Source of the DNA: Sordariomycetes sp. S80-01Y
Taxonomy: Eukaryota; Ascomycota; Sordariomycetes
Length of the DNA stretch: 64,000 bases
NCBI GenBank assembly: GCA_037042185.1
Contig: JAXQJY010000032.1
Location: forward strand, 248,001 to 312,000
Direction: 5' to 3'
The notes under the pieces are model-generated. The model saw only the letters and a program-made list of their open reading frames with translations. It was not told where the DNA came from and did no database searches. The position numbers were made by a program, and so were the translations under genes. Below are positions 1 to 11,051 of the stretch, piece by piece. Position 1 is the first letter of the stretch. Every line of letters begins with the position of its first letter.

Positions 1-1982
1 CGCAAATCTTGCCTGGAGCTAAACCTCGCAAAAGTAGCTGGTTGGTACCGGTAATCAAAGGGGAAATGTTGGCGGATCTTGAAGTTCAGGTTCTGCGGAT
101 GCGGCGTGGGAAGACTGGGTGACTTAGTAGTCCCACAGCATTCCGACAACGAACAAGGGTATCGCTCGATGAAGCGGGAAACTCTATGCAGTCGATATGC
201 GAAGAACTGACCGTTGGTAGAGAGGAAACGTAAGTGCTGGTATCGCAGCAGCGGTTGATGGCGGCTGTCTTTGAGGGGCTAGAGCCGAGCGGGCGTCATA
301 CTCGAGGTCGCCGAGCGAAGGCGGCGTTGCAAATGCGCGGGTGAACTTTTGTGGCGTCGTCGAAGAAAGGTCTCCGAGGCAGAAGGGAGATGATGGGCAA
401 CGAGGCAACAGTCGCGGAGCTGGGTGAGTAATAGATAGGTTAAGGTTGGGATGAGAGAAGATAGCTTGAGGATGAGGACGGGTTGGGCTTGAGGGCCTGT
501 GGCGCAACCTGGTCGAGACAACTTACTTGCGAAACCATCCTGGCGCATGCGCGGGTGAGAATATGTTCATTGAGTCAACTAAGCAAAGGGTCGGTCGCTG
601 AGCTTAAACTGGTGGCGTACGCCTCACCTCTATTGCAACCAATAACCGTTTGATTCAACAACCCTTGCCCTTCCCCCATTTCCCTTTTCTCTGGCCTCTT
701 TTCTCTCTTCCATCTCCACCTCCTCGTACGAGCATTCGCTCTGCAGAGCAGACCTTCGCATTATCTTCAGACAGCATTCCTTCAAGAGATGTGCAATTGC
801 AGTGTAGGCTTCGACGAAATTCAGCTGCGTAGGTCGGATTAGTAGTTATCGGGGTCACTTGCAGCTCTCCCTGTCCGACCAAAACTCCACGGACGGCGCC
901 CCGAGAGGCTCTGACAGCTCACTCCCTGACAGCGGTCGCTAGGTCTTGGACTTCGCCCATCCTCCTTGCAACTGAATGGGGAGCTTGCCGATCCAATAAG
1001 GCTGCTCGGACCCAGGTCGTCGTAATTCCTTTCAGCAGGTTGCTTCTCGCAAGCACTCATTGGACCTTGGGATACCCAGCACTGAGCCAGAAATTAAGTA
1101 CTTCAACTTCCCTGGTACCAGTGAAGACTTCTCGCGCTCGAGCATTGGACTCATACTCCTGACTTAGGACTTAGAATTGGGTCACATCTCTTCCACATCT
1201 GCTCGGCAATGCTGCACTGCGTGGTGAGGGAGACGGCTAGGTTGGGTATCATAACGTTATTCTGCCTCCAGGGTCGCAAAATAACTCCACACCCGTACTT
1301 ACTACCTTGAACGTGAGTACGAAGTTTTTCCGTCTCTTGTATCCTCCCTTGTATTGTCCGTTCAGGGTATACTTCGTCATAAATCGATGCGACTTTTACT
1401 GTAAATACTTGCCCGTGAGGGTGTTCGCAGGCCCTGCGAGCCGCCGACAAGCAATAAACCCAGTCAGCCCTGAGCCAACTAAGCCGCTACATACCAGGGA
1501 CGTGAACTCTTCCAGCCACATCGCCAGAAAAGGTGTAACGAGAAGCCGGCAGAACCGCCAAGGATGGGGTTCCGCCTCGTACCTCGAAACTCGCCGTTGG
1601 ATTCCAATTATGAAGAGGGTAGACTGTACCTTCACATGGTCGCGGACTAATGCTCTGCTTCCGAAATTAAGTATGATATGGCCACAGGTCCATGGACACG
1701 GGCGAGAATCCCAGCAAATTGGGAACAACTATCATCTTGATGATGTTCTTGTAGGCCCTAATGGAAAAGGCTCTCGAGAAATATATTGCCTAGACGTCCA
1801 TCAAAGGGTTGCATGCCCCTCTCTTGCCTGTCGCGTCGGAGACGTTGCTCCTCTTGTGGAGTCCCGCATCTTGCAGTCCTCGTTGTCTCGATATCTTCCC
1901 TCGTGGCTTACCGGCCACTTGGTCACATCAGATTCCTCGACACCACACCTGGAGAGTTCCTCCCCTAGGTGCAAGGAGCATT
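1..1982. other. No convincing gene
   Basis: Nothing here is supported as a gene. Open frames on both strands (for example 1307-2041 on +) have no recognisable domain, no intron logic and a composition like random frames. The + strand is pyrimidine-rich at about 655-730, which is common upstream of fungal genes, but no clear start follows it. Confidence 0.4.
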
Positions 1983-2327
1983 ATGGTGCAGCCAGCCCAT
2001 ACCGCCTATGCTTGTCACTGTTGTCGTCAGAAGAGATCTAAGTATGGATGTTAAGCGCCGTCACCCATGGATCTTTCCAGTCTATCCCCCAGCCTTTTCC
2101 CAGACATAATATTGATATCTTTCCCACCTTTCTATCAATCACCAGAACGCAGTGTGGGCCCCTCGTTCACCTTATTATGGATGACTTTCCCGTTTACTCC
2201 AGTGCGATGGAAAGATCCCCTGCGATAGATGTCGCTGATGGAACCAAAACTGCATCTACGATACTCGAATGAAAGAACTTCAGCACTCGACTGTGGCGAC
2301 TACCCAGTCTCGCACTTATGACCCAAC
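1983..2327 (+). pseudogene. Decayed Zn2Cys6 transcription factor, DNA-binding fragment
   Basis: The ATG at 1983 opens a short peptide ending CHCCRQKRSK, which fits the first half of a fungal binuclear zinc cluster (C-x2-C-x6-C). After about 150 bp of intron-like sequence, position 2203 onward reads CDGKIPCDRCR, a stop, then WNQNCIYDTRMKELQ. This matches the second half of the cluster (C-x5-C-x2-C-x6-C) and the usual linker. The two halves do not splice cleanly: GT follows the AA of the last codon and the frame does not match across a simple AG acceptor. The reading frame also has a TGA where the linker should continue. The fragment stops at the 195-bp repeat at 2328, and no regulatory domain follows. 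It is a relic of a host regulator, not a working gene. Confidence 0.6.
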
Positions 2328-2522
2328 TGTTACGGTCGTGCCCTGTGGCACTGACTGGGTGCAGGGTAGGTCGTTTCCCTAGCTCGATCCAGCGGGGGCC
2401 AGCACCTTAGTCTCCATAGTCACGTGTGGTGACCGCGTGGTTACCAACGCCTCGCGGCCCTCCACACTCTCTTGAATTGAACAACCAATTGAACCCATCT
2501 GTGACCTCTTCAAAGTGTTACA
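2328..2522 (-). repeat. 195-bp LTR-like element, full copy 1
   Basis: Read on the minus strand this unit begins TGTAACACTTTG (here with small changes) and ends in CGTAACA, giving TG...CA ends with near-inverted TGTAAC/GTAACA termini. Two other copies of exactly 195 bp lie at 44148-44342 and 59038-59232, with shorter pieces at 7848, 49074 and 53384. No internal retroelement genes adjoin it and no clean target-site duplication is visible. A solo LTR is the best guess. Confidence 0.65.
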
Positions 2523-2672
2523 TTATCCGTACTACCTACTATTCTACGTAAGGTGAGTACTGGACATGGCACCTTCGTCACGACAGAACCCATCAGCTTC
2601 TTCACTCATTCTGGCGTTCTTCCCTCCCACCCGTCCGGTACCAGCCCTCCACTCAATCAATTAGGCTCAGTA

Positions 2673-3741
2673 ATGGCTCGAATAGGGCCGCTTGCCGCAT
2701 CCACGAGACTCCCTCGGCCTCGGGGTCGTGAGGAGCGCCCGTCGCCGTACAGCTTCCCCGCCAGCCAGAAGCAGCATGATGTCGAGGTCATCGGCAATCG
2801 ATATCAGATGGTACAAATCGATGCCGATACCATATTGATGTTACCGCTCACGTACGATCAATTTGACCGCGAAGCGGACTGTGAGTGGGACGAAGGCCCC
2901 TCCATGGATCGAGCATGGAAGTCGGTCATTGCCTGCGAGTTTCTGCAAGAACACCACAAGATACCCCATCCACGCCTAGCCGAGTATGGAATTAACCTTG
3001 TCTTTGAGCTTTGACAAGATACTAAAACAGATCAGATTTAAAGGGCGAGATCCTTGGACAGCACTCCCGCTATTCAAAACACCATCTGGCCCGTCGTTGG
3101 GTCTCTTCTTGGACCATCACCAAGATAACCTTTACACGACCTATGGCTCTTCCTCGAAACGTCCTCACTCCGCCTACGCACCCATTTTTTACCAATGGAT
3201 CCTGCAAGTGGCGTCGACCCTTCAGCTACTCCATGGCCAAGGCATTGTGGTTGGCGATTGGGACAATCGGAACTGGTGGTTGTCCCTCCCTGACCTGACG
3301 CTTAGGTATGTAGGATTCTACTCGGCCAAGTTCCAACCCCATGGCAATGTATACCCATACATAAGCGATTATGAGTTCCCGAATAACCCCCGCCATCCTT
3401 TGCATATTGACGATTACAAGACCATACCGAACGTGGCCACGGACCTTGTCTTGTTCGGGTTTCGAGCGTACGAGCTCCTAACGCAGTCGCAGCCTGGCTG
3501 GGGCCCCGGCGAGACTGAAGGAGAGTGGCCAGACTTGGAGGCCGAGTATCTTGGCGAGATTGTGCAGAAATGCAAAATGAGTCGGTACCAAGACGCAGAC
3601 AAGCTCATGTCGGATATCGTCGGGGACCTAGAGTCTCGGGGGTGGAGTGTGGAGGGGGATCGTCTGGTTGGCCTCGACGTGCAGGCTATCATGGGGGACA
3701 AGATGAAGGCGAGCTATCGGTTCAACTGGAACCAACAATAG
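2673..3741 (+). CDS. Protein-kinase-fold-like (pseudokinase) protein
   Basis: The ATG at 2673 is chosen because it is the first in frame; upstream the frame opens only with GTG. The protein would be about 345 aa if positions 3000-3030 are removed. That 31-nt stretch has GT-AG ends and a TACTAAAAC branch-like motif, and it restores phase 0, but it is unusually short for a fungal intron. A simple frameshift is the alternative. The second half looks like a kinase C-lobe. WILQVASTLQLLHGQGIVV leads into GDWDNRNWW, which resembles a catalytic loop with D and N but without HRD. It is followed by LRYVGF where DFG would be, so catalysis is doubtful. It converges on the LysM gene, overlapping its 3' end by 28 bp. 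Confidence 0.55.
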
Positions 3742-5099
3742 TCAAGATACAAGAGCTCTATGTATGGCATAATTACGATCCTGTCTACTCGCAGACTCCA
3801 AACATTGCCTGGCATCCGCTGCCGCAGAAAGAAGATATAGACCCGCAATAGTTGCTCGAGGAACAGCATTCTCTCGAGACGAGGACAGTCGTCGTTTAGC
3901 TCCACTTCGTGGTACATGCTGCAGTCGGTGTTGGTGTCGGGGGCAATATTATCAGGCACCGGCGCGGGAGTCTTTCCGGGGCTGTTATGGGGAACGGCGT
4001 AGTCTCCGAGATGGTTTGAAACGCAGATCGTCTGATTGATCTTGTCCGCGATGTTGTCACAACGTCCATTGATGTCTGGATTCCAGGCTCGCAACTCGGC
4101 TTTGTTGGTGTCATTGGCCAACTGGATGGAGTCGCATGAATCCCCGCCTTGGACTGTGTACACCTCGCAATGTTCCCTGATGCATAGGGTGCCTGATGAG
4201 GGGAAGTGCTCCAGAGAATAGTGGAGGCCGTTTGCCGTGATAAGGTCGTGTTTCCTGACTTTTTGCGACTGCGACACGCTGAGGTAAGTGTCTCCCTTTT
4301 TGATGATGTACTCGGATTCGCATTCGGTCTCCCCAGTAGGTCTGCCGTTGATGAGTCAAAGTGTGCAACTGGGTGCGGACTATTGGGGATACTACTTACG
4401 AGGCAACGAGTAGGGATGGCGCCGTCTTCGTTATGGAAGGTCCCCCATAAGTGCAGCTGGAGCTCAAGGATTCGTAAGTCGACTTGGACTCTCCCTGATC
4501 ATCAGCTACAGGGGAAATAGCTTCGATATAGAGCAGCATGAGGTAATACCCGTCGCATTCGGGGTTTTCAGACTCGTATGCGTCTGCCTGGTACCAGATG
4601 TTGCAAAATTGACCGTTTCTGCGCTTGCGGTCCGTGATTAGCTCGCTGCTCACGATATCACGCCCAAAGCGATGAACAGAGGATAGAAGACTGACGATCG
4701 TTTCAGACAGGTCTTGTTGTATGCCATCATGGCAGACTCAACAAGAATGGTCGGCTTCCACGTCGAGCTATCGCCCGGGTCGTAGTAAAGCACATCCTTG
4801 CATTTCTGGGTCACGCCCTCGCGAAGACCCGTGAGGCTCTCGTAGCAAGCATCTGTGCAGAGGGTCTCGAGCTGCGCCTGGTCAAACGACTGCCCAAAAT
4901 CGTCCAAGACGTCAATCATGGTTGGTTGACAAGTGACAGTGGCGTTGAAGGCTGCAAGGCAATCGTCTGTCGCGCCTTCGAGGATTGACGAATCTCCGTA
5001 ACCAAGATTATAGGTAACCTTGGCGGTAGCCATAAGAGGCGACATAAGGAAGAAGAGGACGGTTGAGATCCGTCTTCCCGTCCACTTGTCTTGTCTCAT
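3714..5099 (-). CDS. Secreted three-LysM chitin-binding protein (effector-like)
   Basis: The model is complement(join(3714..4341, 4400..4618, 4696..5099)), 416 aa. The 77-bp intron has GTCAGT and a GCTAATC branch; the 58-bp intron has GTAAGT. The first 28 or so residues form a signal peptide (hydrophobic STVLFFLMSPLMATA). A cysteine-bearing N-terminal domain of about 200 residues follows. LysM 1 starts CESEYIIKKGDTYLSV, LysM 2 CEVYTVQGGDSCDSI, and a third begins YHEVELNDDC. The third repeat drifts from the consensus after its first strand, so the C-terminus may be altered. LysM proteins bind chitin oligomers in the cell wall or apoplast, and in pathogens they can hide chitin from host receptors. 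Such genes often sit beside subgroup C chitinases, and a fossil of one lies 0.9 kb away. Confidence 0.75.
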
Positions 5100-5970
5100 G
5101 TCGAGAGCGGTCGATGAAGTTGACAGTCAATGGTAATGGTGGATAAGAGTGTGCGAAAGAGTCCTTCAGATTGAAGGGGAGAACCTGGGCCGTCGCAAGC
5201 ACAACGACCACTCGCGGATGCGTCGAACAGCTTGCAAATCCTCAACAGGCGACAGAAAGTGACAAACGTCTTTGGAATACTCACTGCGCGGCAAGTTTCC
5301 TCGGCTCTAATGTTCGCTCCCCCTCAATCCGTGCGTGAGTTAATCTGCGAAGATGCCAAGATCGTCCCGATGATTCACGACAGCCAACGCAATGGGCGGA
5401 AACGAAGATCCCCACACCTGCCGTCACAGCTATGCGTAGTAATGGCCATGAAGAATTTCGAACATCGGCGGATGCGCGTTGTATGGCCGAGCTGAGCTCG
5501 CAGTCCATGTGCTGTGCCCACCAACACGTATTGCAGATTTGGCAAGGCCGGCTTGGGCTTGCAATGCAATTCCATGTTTCCACCTCATCGCACGGCACAA
5601 GTGGGCGCGGATGCGTTTCTGGCTACTGCAAGTGACCTGATACTCCACGAGAGCCCAGCATATGTTGTCTTTGGCCAATAGACAATTTGCATGTATGCAG
5701 GTACACATATGTATGCGACGCTGAGACAAGAGCGTCTGAGGTGCCGCGGATCATTGCACGTGAGACAAACCGTGCGGTGTGTACTATCAGCGAAAATGTG
5801 GTTCTACAGGACTGCCTGCAGGTTATTATCACATCTAGGAATTGAGTTGGATATCGGGACTAGGGTTTCTTCGTCCTCAAATCAGCTCTTGTTGATGACC
5901 ACAGGTACTGCCCTGTGTTTCGCAGCTCAGTGCCAAGTTCGCATTTCACGATGACGACGGCGAAGTCTGC
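5100..5970. other. Intergenic, LysM upstream region
   Basis: This holds the upstream region of the LysM gene and the lead-in to the chitinase fossil. I see no separate gene. Short open frames on both strands have no features. Confidence 0.4.
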
Positions 5971-7478
5971 ATGAACACAGAGGTGACTCTACGAGAATTC
6001 TCAGTCCTCAGCAATGGCAAATCGGCTAGGTGGGATATCGATAACTACGAGGCACTCGGCTACACGAAGTCGCAGACGACTATCAAAGAAGCGTGCTGGG
6101 ATTCCTCCGGAGCGGTGAGACGGTCGAATCCCGCTTCCGAGCTCGAGGATGAGCAGGATGGTGGTGACGATGAGAACCAAGGAGAGAGGAGAAAGCGACA
6201 GTACAACTCCTTCCCCTCTAATGGCGACTACAGGGGACTGGACGACATTCCAGACATCACATACCTGATCAACAAAGAGGCTAATAAGGAAGATTCTCTC
6301 ACCTGGCAGTGTGCTGGTGGCTGCGGCTACCAGTGCTACGCCACTTTCGAGATTGGCGGTGGTTGCTGTGACTGTGCCTTGGATACAGCCGGACTTCACA
6401 GGCGAGGAAGACTTGGCCATGATGCCTAGTGTAGGGGGATGGGAGGGCGGTGCAGGCACCGGTACCTCGCCGGGCGCCTCTGCTCTCGCACGAGTCTGAC
6501 AACCTTCCGCGTCTTGATCTGTCCGAGCGGGATATTTTGCAGGAACGTGCCAACAGCGACATCAACAAGGGCGTGAAGAGGGGGAGGTTCTGGGCGACGG
6601 GTCCGCTGGAAATCCCAACGAACCCGGCAGACGTGTTCTGGGTCGACTCGGAACGATATCCATCATACCCGGATTGCTACCAGAAACCGACGAGCGCCGC
6701 CTCGTGGGAGAGCGCCCCGGCATACGTTACGGTCAAGAAGTACTTCCACAAATCGACCGCCACATGCACGTCGTTTGACATCTCTCAGCACAGCAGCTAC
6801 GACGTGATGTACCCCTGGCCCAAGACCGGTTTCGAGAGGTTCAAGTACGAGAGGGGGAAGGCCTACCATTTCTTGTACAACACGGAGCATGTCGTGTAGG
6901 CGCATACGATTGGCAACTTCTTCGAAGACTGGTTGCCGAACCACGCTACCACGCCACGTAAACGCTACTGGGTTGAGGAGAACTTCTTCGTTAGCTACCA
7001 AAAGTGGGGTCCAGAGCCACTGATTTCCCATATTATAGACGAGCTGGGAAGCGTCGACCATCTCGATCGTCTCATCGTCTTCATGACAAGGCCGAGCCAG
7101 CACAAGGGCCGCCTCATGGATGGTAAGACTGCCGTGTCGATGCCCAAGTTTGCCGCCTTGGACAAGGGCGCCGAGCAGCTCCTCGCTGCGCGCGAGATTG
7201 GCATGTTTTTCCCGTATCTCAACCACGATGAGGTCTGGCAGTCCTATTGCGCAACGTACAATGGCATCTTGAACCGTATGGTCGAGTTTGATGATTGTTA
7301 CAAGGACCAGACAGGCGTCGACAGCAAGATGCGAGAGGAGTGGCCAAAGTCCATCCGGAGCGAGACGGCTGTCCACAGAGCAAGGGAGAACATACGAGAG
7401 ATGAATCAGAACAGGAAGTCTGCGGGCATCAAGTACACGATGCTCTGGGATGACGTTGTGGGGAGATGGGAAAGGTGA
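5971..7478 (+). pseudogene. Fossil C-terminal part of a killer-toxin-like GH18 (subgroup C) chitinase
   Basis: The sequence matches, from memory of the family, the long C-terminal region of fungal LysM-GH18 chitinases related to the killer toxin alpha/beta subunit. Recognisable blocks include HTIGNFFEDWLPNHATTP, RYWVEENFFVSYQKWGP, LDRLIVFMTRPSQHKG and KYTMLWDDV. The LysM and GH18 parts are absent. What remains is broken in several places and is treated as a fossil. Its position beside a LysM gene agrees with the known genomic pairing of these two families. Confidence 0.7.
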
Positions 7479-7847
7479 AGCTGGACAGGACCGACTACTG
7501 CAGGAGTCTGCCTGGTAGCAACTCGGGGCCGTGGACCGGTCCTTAGACGATTCTCGTGATCACCTTGCTGTGGGAAGTTGGGATCAACTCTACCTCACAA
7601 GCCTGGATCGTGCTTTAATGGCGATTGTCGCGCAATGATCTCCAGAGAGTTCAACTCCTGCATTGTTCCCGTTCCATGCATTCCATTGGTCTGTGCCGTC
7701 TAGGCGCTTGCCAACCGTTCCCCGAAAATGAGAAAATGAGGGCCATTGCTAGTGAGGCCCCAACATGGTCGCCTTGAGTCACTGCGTGGTGCCGAGAGGA
7801 AATGGGTATTTTATCGACGTCTATTCATCATGATTCTAGCGGAATTA
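7479..7847. other. Intergenic spacer
   Basis: No gene or RNA is recognisable between the chitinase fossil and the truncated repeat copy. Confidence 0.4.
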
Positions 7848-7962
7848 GTCACGTGTGGTGCACGTGTGGTGACCGCGTGGCTACCAACGCCTCGCGGCCC
7901 TCCACACTCTCTTGAATTGAACAATCAATTCAACCCATCTGTGACCACCTCAAAGTGTTACA
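7848..7962 (-). repeat. 195-bp LTR-like element, truncated copy
   Basis: About 115 bp match the proximal part of the 195-bp family, ending at the same GTGTTACA terminus as the copy at 2522. The other end is missing and carries a short direct doubling of CACGTGTGGTG. Confidence 0.6.
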
Positions 7963-8193
7963 GTAGAGATCTTTTGAACAGCATGTCGGTACCTAAATGC
8001 ACCTAACCGATAATGCGTCTCTATGCGAGGAGATACGCTATTCCGCCCCCTTTATTACAAATTTGTAACCAGCCGCCACATTACGTGCACCTATGGACAC
8101 CCCTCATTTACTCTTTTCGCCACGAGTCACTGAGCCCGTAACAAGCCTCTCGAGCCTTTCTACCATAGTGATCGCTACAGTAGACGGATAATC

Positions 8194-8931
8194 ATGCCTT
8201 ACGCCAATTCATACACTCTTCGCGAAAGCCTCCGCCCAATTCTTTACGAGGAAACATCACCGCCCCCAAACCCTGGACCCGAAGATCTCTATGGCGAGTG
8301 GGGGTTTACGGTATACCGCACCGCCTACGGCTTGTCAACGGACACTAGCTGGAATGCGCTTATTCAGACTATTCACGTCAATCTCCAAGCTACCATATCT
8401 CACTACTACGAAAATAGAGATTATCCGACTCCTGAAGACGAGAAAGAGGCCGGGAAGTTGCTTCTCGACCTCTTCCGCTTGGACGTTCGGGAGGGGCTTA
8501 ATCTGAAGGATAAGTCTCTCGACGACTTGCGCGACTCGTACCACAAAGAACCTTTCAGCTGGAAAAAAATTCACGATCCGTCGGATCCGATAAAATTATA
8601 TGACCAGCCAACGCCTGATGTCTTCTTCGTCGCCGACGCCCAAGTCCTGAAGGCAGTGGAGACTGGAACTTACATATTCAAATGCGTCGATGCGGACTGG
8701 TATCATCGGACCTATAAGCCACACCCAAGAGTACCACAGAGATATTGGGGCTGGATGCCAATGACTCCACTTGCTCTGCTGCCTCTGTGGCAACAGATGA
8801 ACGACGGAGGATTCGTATTGGAAGATGTCGCACCGTCTGCTCATTCTGAAGACACGATACCAACTTGGTGTGACCCTGATTCTACATTCGGCTGGGGAGC
8901 TAAACCGACGATATTACCCAAGTCCGATTAG
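8194..8931 (+). CDS. Uncharacterised fungal protein (paralogue of the 57504-58181 gene)
   Basis: This is an intact single-exon frame of 245 aa from the ATG at 8194. I do not recognise an established domain. The stretch GEWGFTVYRTAYGLSTDTSW is clearly related to QWGYTLYRTAYGPGTDEQW in the minus-strand gene at 57504-58181. Both also share a LLLDLFRLD / VLLGLFRLD block, a FFVADAQVLKAV / FLLADLEVLKRV block, and a YWGWM / HYGWM block before a C-terminal tryptophan-rich tail. There is no signal peptide or membrane segment, so a soluble intracellular protein is likely. Conservation of several blocks in two distant copies supports it being a real gene. Confidence 0.75.
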   Translation: MPYANSYTLRESLRPILYEETSPPPNPGPEDLYGEWGFTVYRTAYGLSTDTSWNALIQTIHVNLQATISHYYENRDYPTPEDEKEAGKLLLDLFRLDVREGLNLKDKSLDDLRDSYHKEPFSWKKIHDPSDPIKLYDQPTPDVFFVADAQVLKAVETGTYIFKCVDADWYHRTYKPHPRVPQRYWGWMPMTPLALLPLWQQMNDGGFVLEDVAPSAHSEDTIPTWCDPDSTFGWGAKPTILPKSD

Positions 8932-10436
8932 ACTTCTTGAATCTTAGAGTTGGTGATGTAATTATTGGCAAGAAATCAGCTGCGACTCCTTGTCGACTTG
9001 TTGGGGTCTGGGCTTGATGTGCTGATGATTTGTACTCCAGGAACACGGATATAGACAGGTGAAAGCTGGTGCGGCCGGGATGCGCAAAAATGATGTATTT
9101 TCACGCTTCTTAAAAGAGTGATCATACTGTTATGCAGTAATGGGAATAAGAGCTTGCCACAGTGAAATGTGACGTTGTCGCTACGATGCATGTTAAAGTC
9201 TTTCCAAGCTTGCACGATGAGACTTATGATGCAAGGTACAAGACAATTTATAAGTCGGAAGCCACAAGGTAACACTGCTTGCGTTGGTTGAAATGGTATG
9301 GACTTCTCTTCGTACGTCCATATCCTTTGCGGAGTGAGAGGCGAGCCAGCGATGACCATCGTCTCTTTGGCATGAAAACGCTTCCCTTCGTCCCCAGGAA
9401 GCTCGACTTTGGGTCCAGTTACATACGGCCAATGGTCTCTGGATATCTCGTCGAAACGGCATTCCTTTCAGTGTTGTACGGGATACTGACGTATCTTCTA
9501 GGCCTGGCATAGTGGGTTGGCCCGCACGGGCGTACAGAGCGATATAAAGACGGTCGTTATTGGAAGGCATTTCGGCTGACGACTTTTAGCGACAACAGAG
9601 TTTCAAAATCTGGACGGATACCGATGGCTTTATTAAGAGGGGTGCAGCTCCGCAGCAGGCTGTCCGCCTCTGCAACCATCGATGGCTTTACCACATCGAG
9701 ACGTCACTAGACCAAGCCTAGAACCAGTTATACTGCGCAGCAAATAGGCCAATATTACTTGTCTACGACATGGCCCTTGTTTAGCTAAGCTGCCTAGATC
9801 TGAGTGTCTGATAGCGGCTACGACATTCTTGCCGTTTCAAAGGAAGGAAGCACCACCATTTGTGGTGTACATCGCAAAGATGATTGGCTGCTGCCATGCA
9901 GGTAAGCGATTACTGCGGCCGATGCTCGGCTCCAGATTTGGTCGTCTGGTTTGGCTAATGAATCTATTTTGCAATAGCCGCGTGCCAGCGTGGTGTTGTC
10001 TTGTGTGGGAAGGTCACCCTCCGTCAGCCTGAGCACAGGTACATTTGAAAACGCGGCACTAGACGCGTTGGACACTCATGAGATCCTAAAGTACGGAACG
10101 ATGCCTTGCTACGTAGCTCATGCTATATTTGACAATCTTTTTGGCACCATGACTCCTTTGGGTCCTTCCGAAGCGCTTGTATGCGACGGTCGTCCCGGGT
10201 AGCTTGGCCACTTTTGCCTTGTAGTTGCTGATTATCATAGCACGCGACGTAATCGCCCCGTACCGCCACTAGCCCTTTTCCGGAGGGCGGTCATTATCGC
10301 TACTAATTCCAGCTGAGTGCGACTGAGATCCGCGTCGCAAGCGTTAACAACGGGACGTGCACTACGAAAGTCCCACACAGTGACCGAGCCCGCCATTCAC
10401 GGGGAGTCCTGTCGAATGCAAGTCTTATTTTGAAAG
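8932..10436. other. Intergenic, no confident gene
   Basis: There is a possible small spliced frame near 9830-10035: a good GTAAGC donor at 9901 and a GCTAATG branch before an AATAG acceptor near 9980. The encoded peptide is short and unrecognised. The rest shows nothing I can support. Confidence 0.3.
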
Positions 10437-11051
10437 GTACCGTAAAAGGCGAAATGGGTGTCGCGGGTTTTCGAAAATAAATCTTTTTAGTGGAGTACAC
10501 TTTTTGACACCTGTGGCTGTGCACCCAGGGGCACCTCAAATGTACCGGTGCCAAATGCAATAACACAGCAAGGCCAATTCATACCCTCCCTGAATACCCC
10601 CTAGTAGTGCCAGCGCCATTCTTGGCGACTCGGATATAAGTCTTACGGACCCCAGGTGGTGGTCGGTGTTCAGACAGCAAGCTAGGCACAGGGCCATAAT
10701 GCGGCGTTAACCGTTGTTGAGTGAGAGCCTGACCACTTTAGCCCTTCACATCCTCTCACCAGCGCCTACAAACCCAGGTTCTCAGCACAACGCCTGAGAC
10801 ACGCAAGCACTGCCACTCACAATGGCACGGAATAATTAGCCAATGCAGTTTGTCATCCTTGCCTTTTACGACCGCTCGTCGAGGCGTCTGGTTGGTCGGC
10901 GATATGCACGACCACACAAGGCTGGCGCTTAGGCGCTTCTCCTCGATCTTCGACTCATGACACTTCATCGATCCCGACCACCATGGATCTCCGAACACGA
11001 ACCATCACCTAAAGTCCGCCTCGAACAAGTACGACCACCGTGCGATCGAAG
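10437..11051 (+). promoter_or_regulatory. Duplicated upstream region of STAND gene A
   Basis: About 615 bp directly upstream of gene A align almost throughout with 27421-28058 upstream of gene C, and the part near the start codon also aligns with 37228-37495 upstream of the C' fragment. By eye the match is around 90 percent. It includes a shared GGATATAAGTCTTACG stretch that could serve as a TATA-like element. This is the leader and promoter that moved together with the PNP module. Confidence 0.65.

Noticed and set aside
1307-2041. A 244-aa open frame
   Set aside because: It has no domain, begins without a good context and overlaps the zinc-cluster fragment in a different frame.
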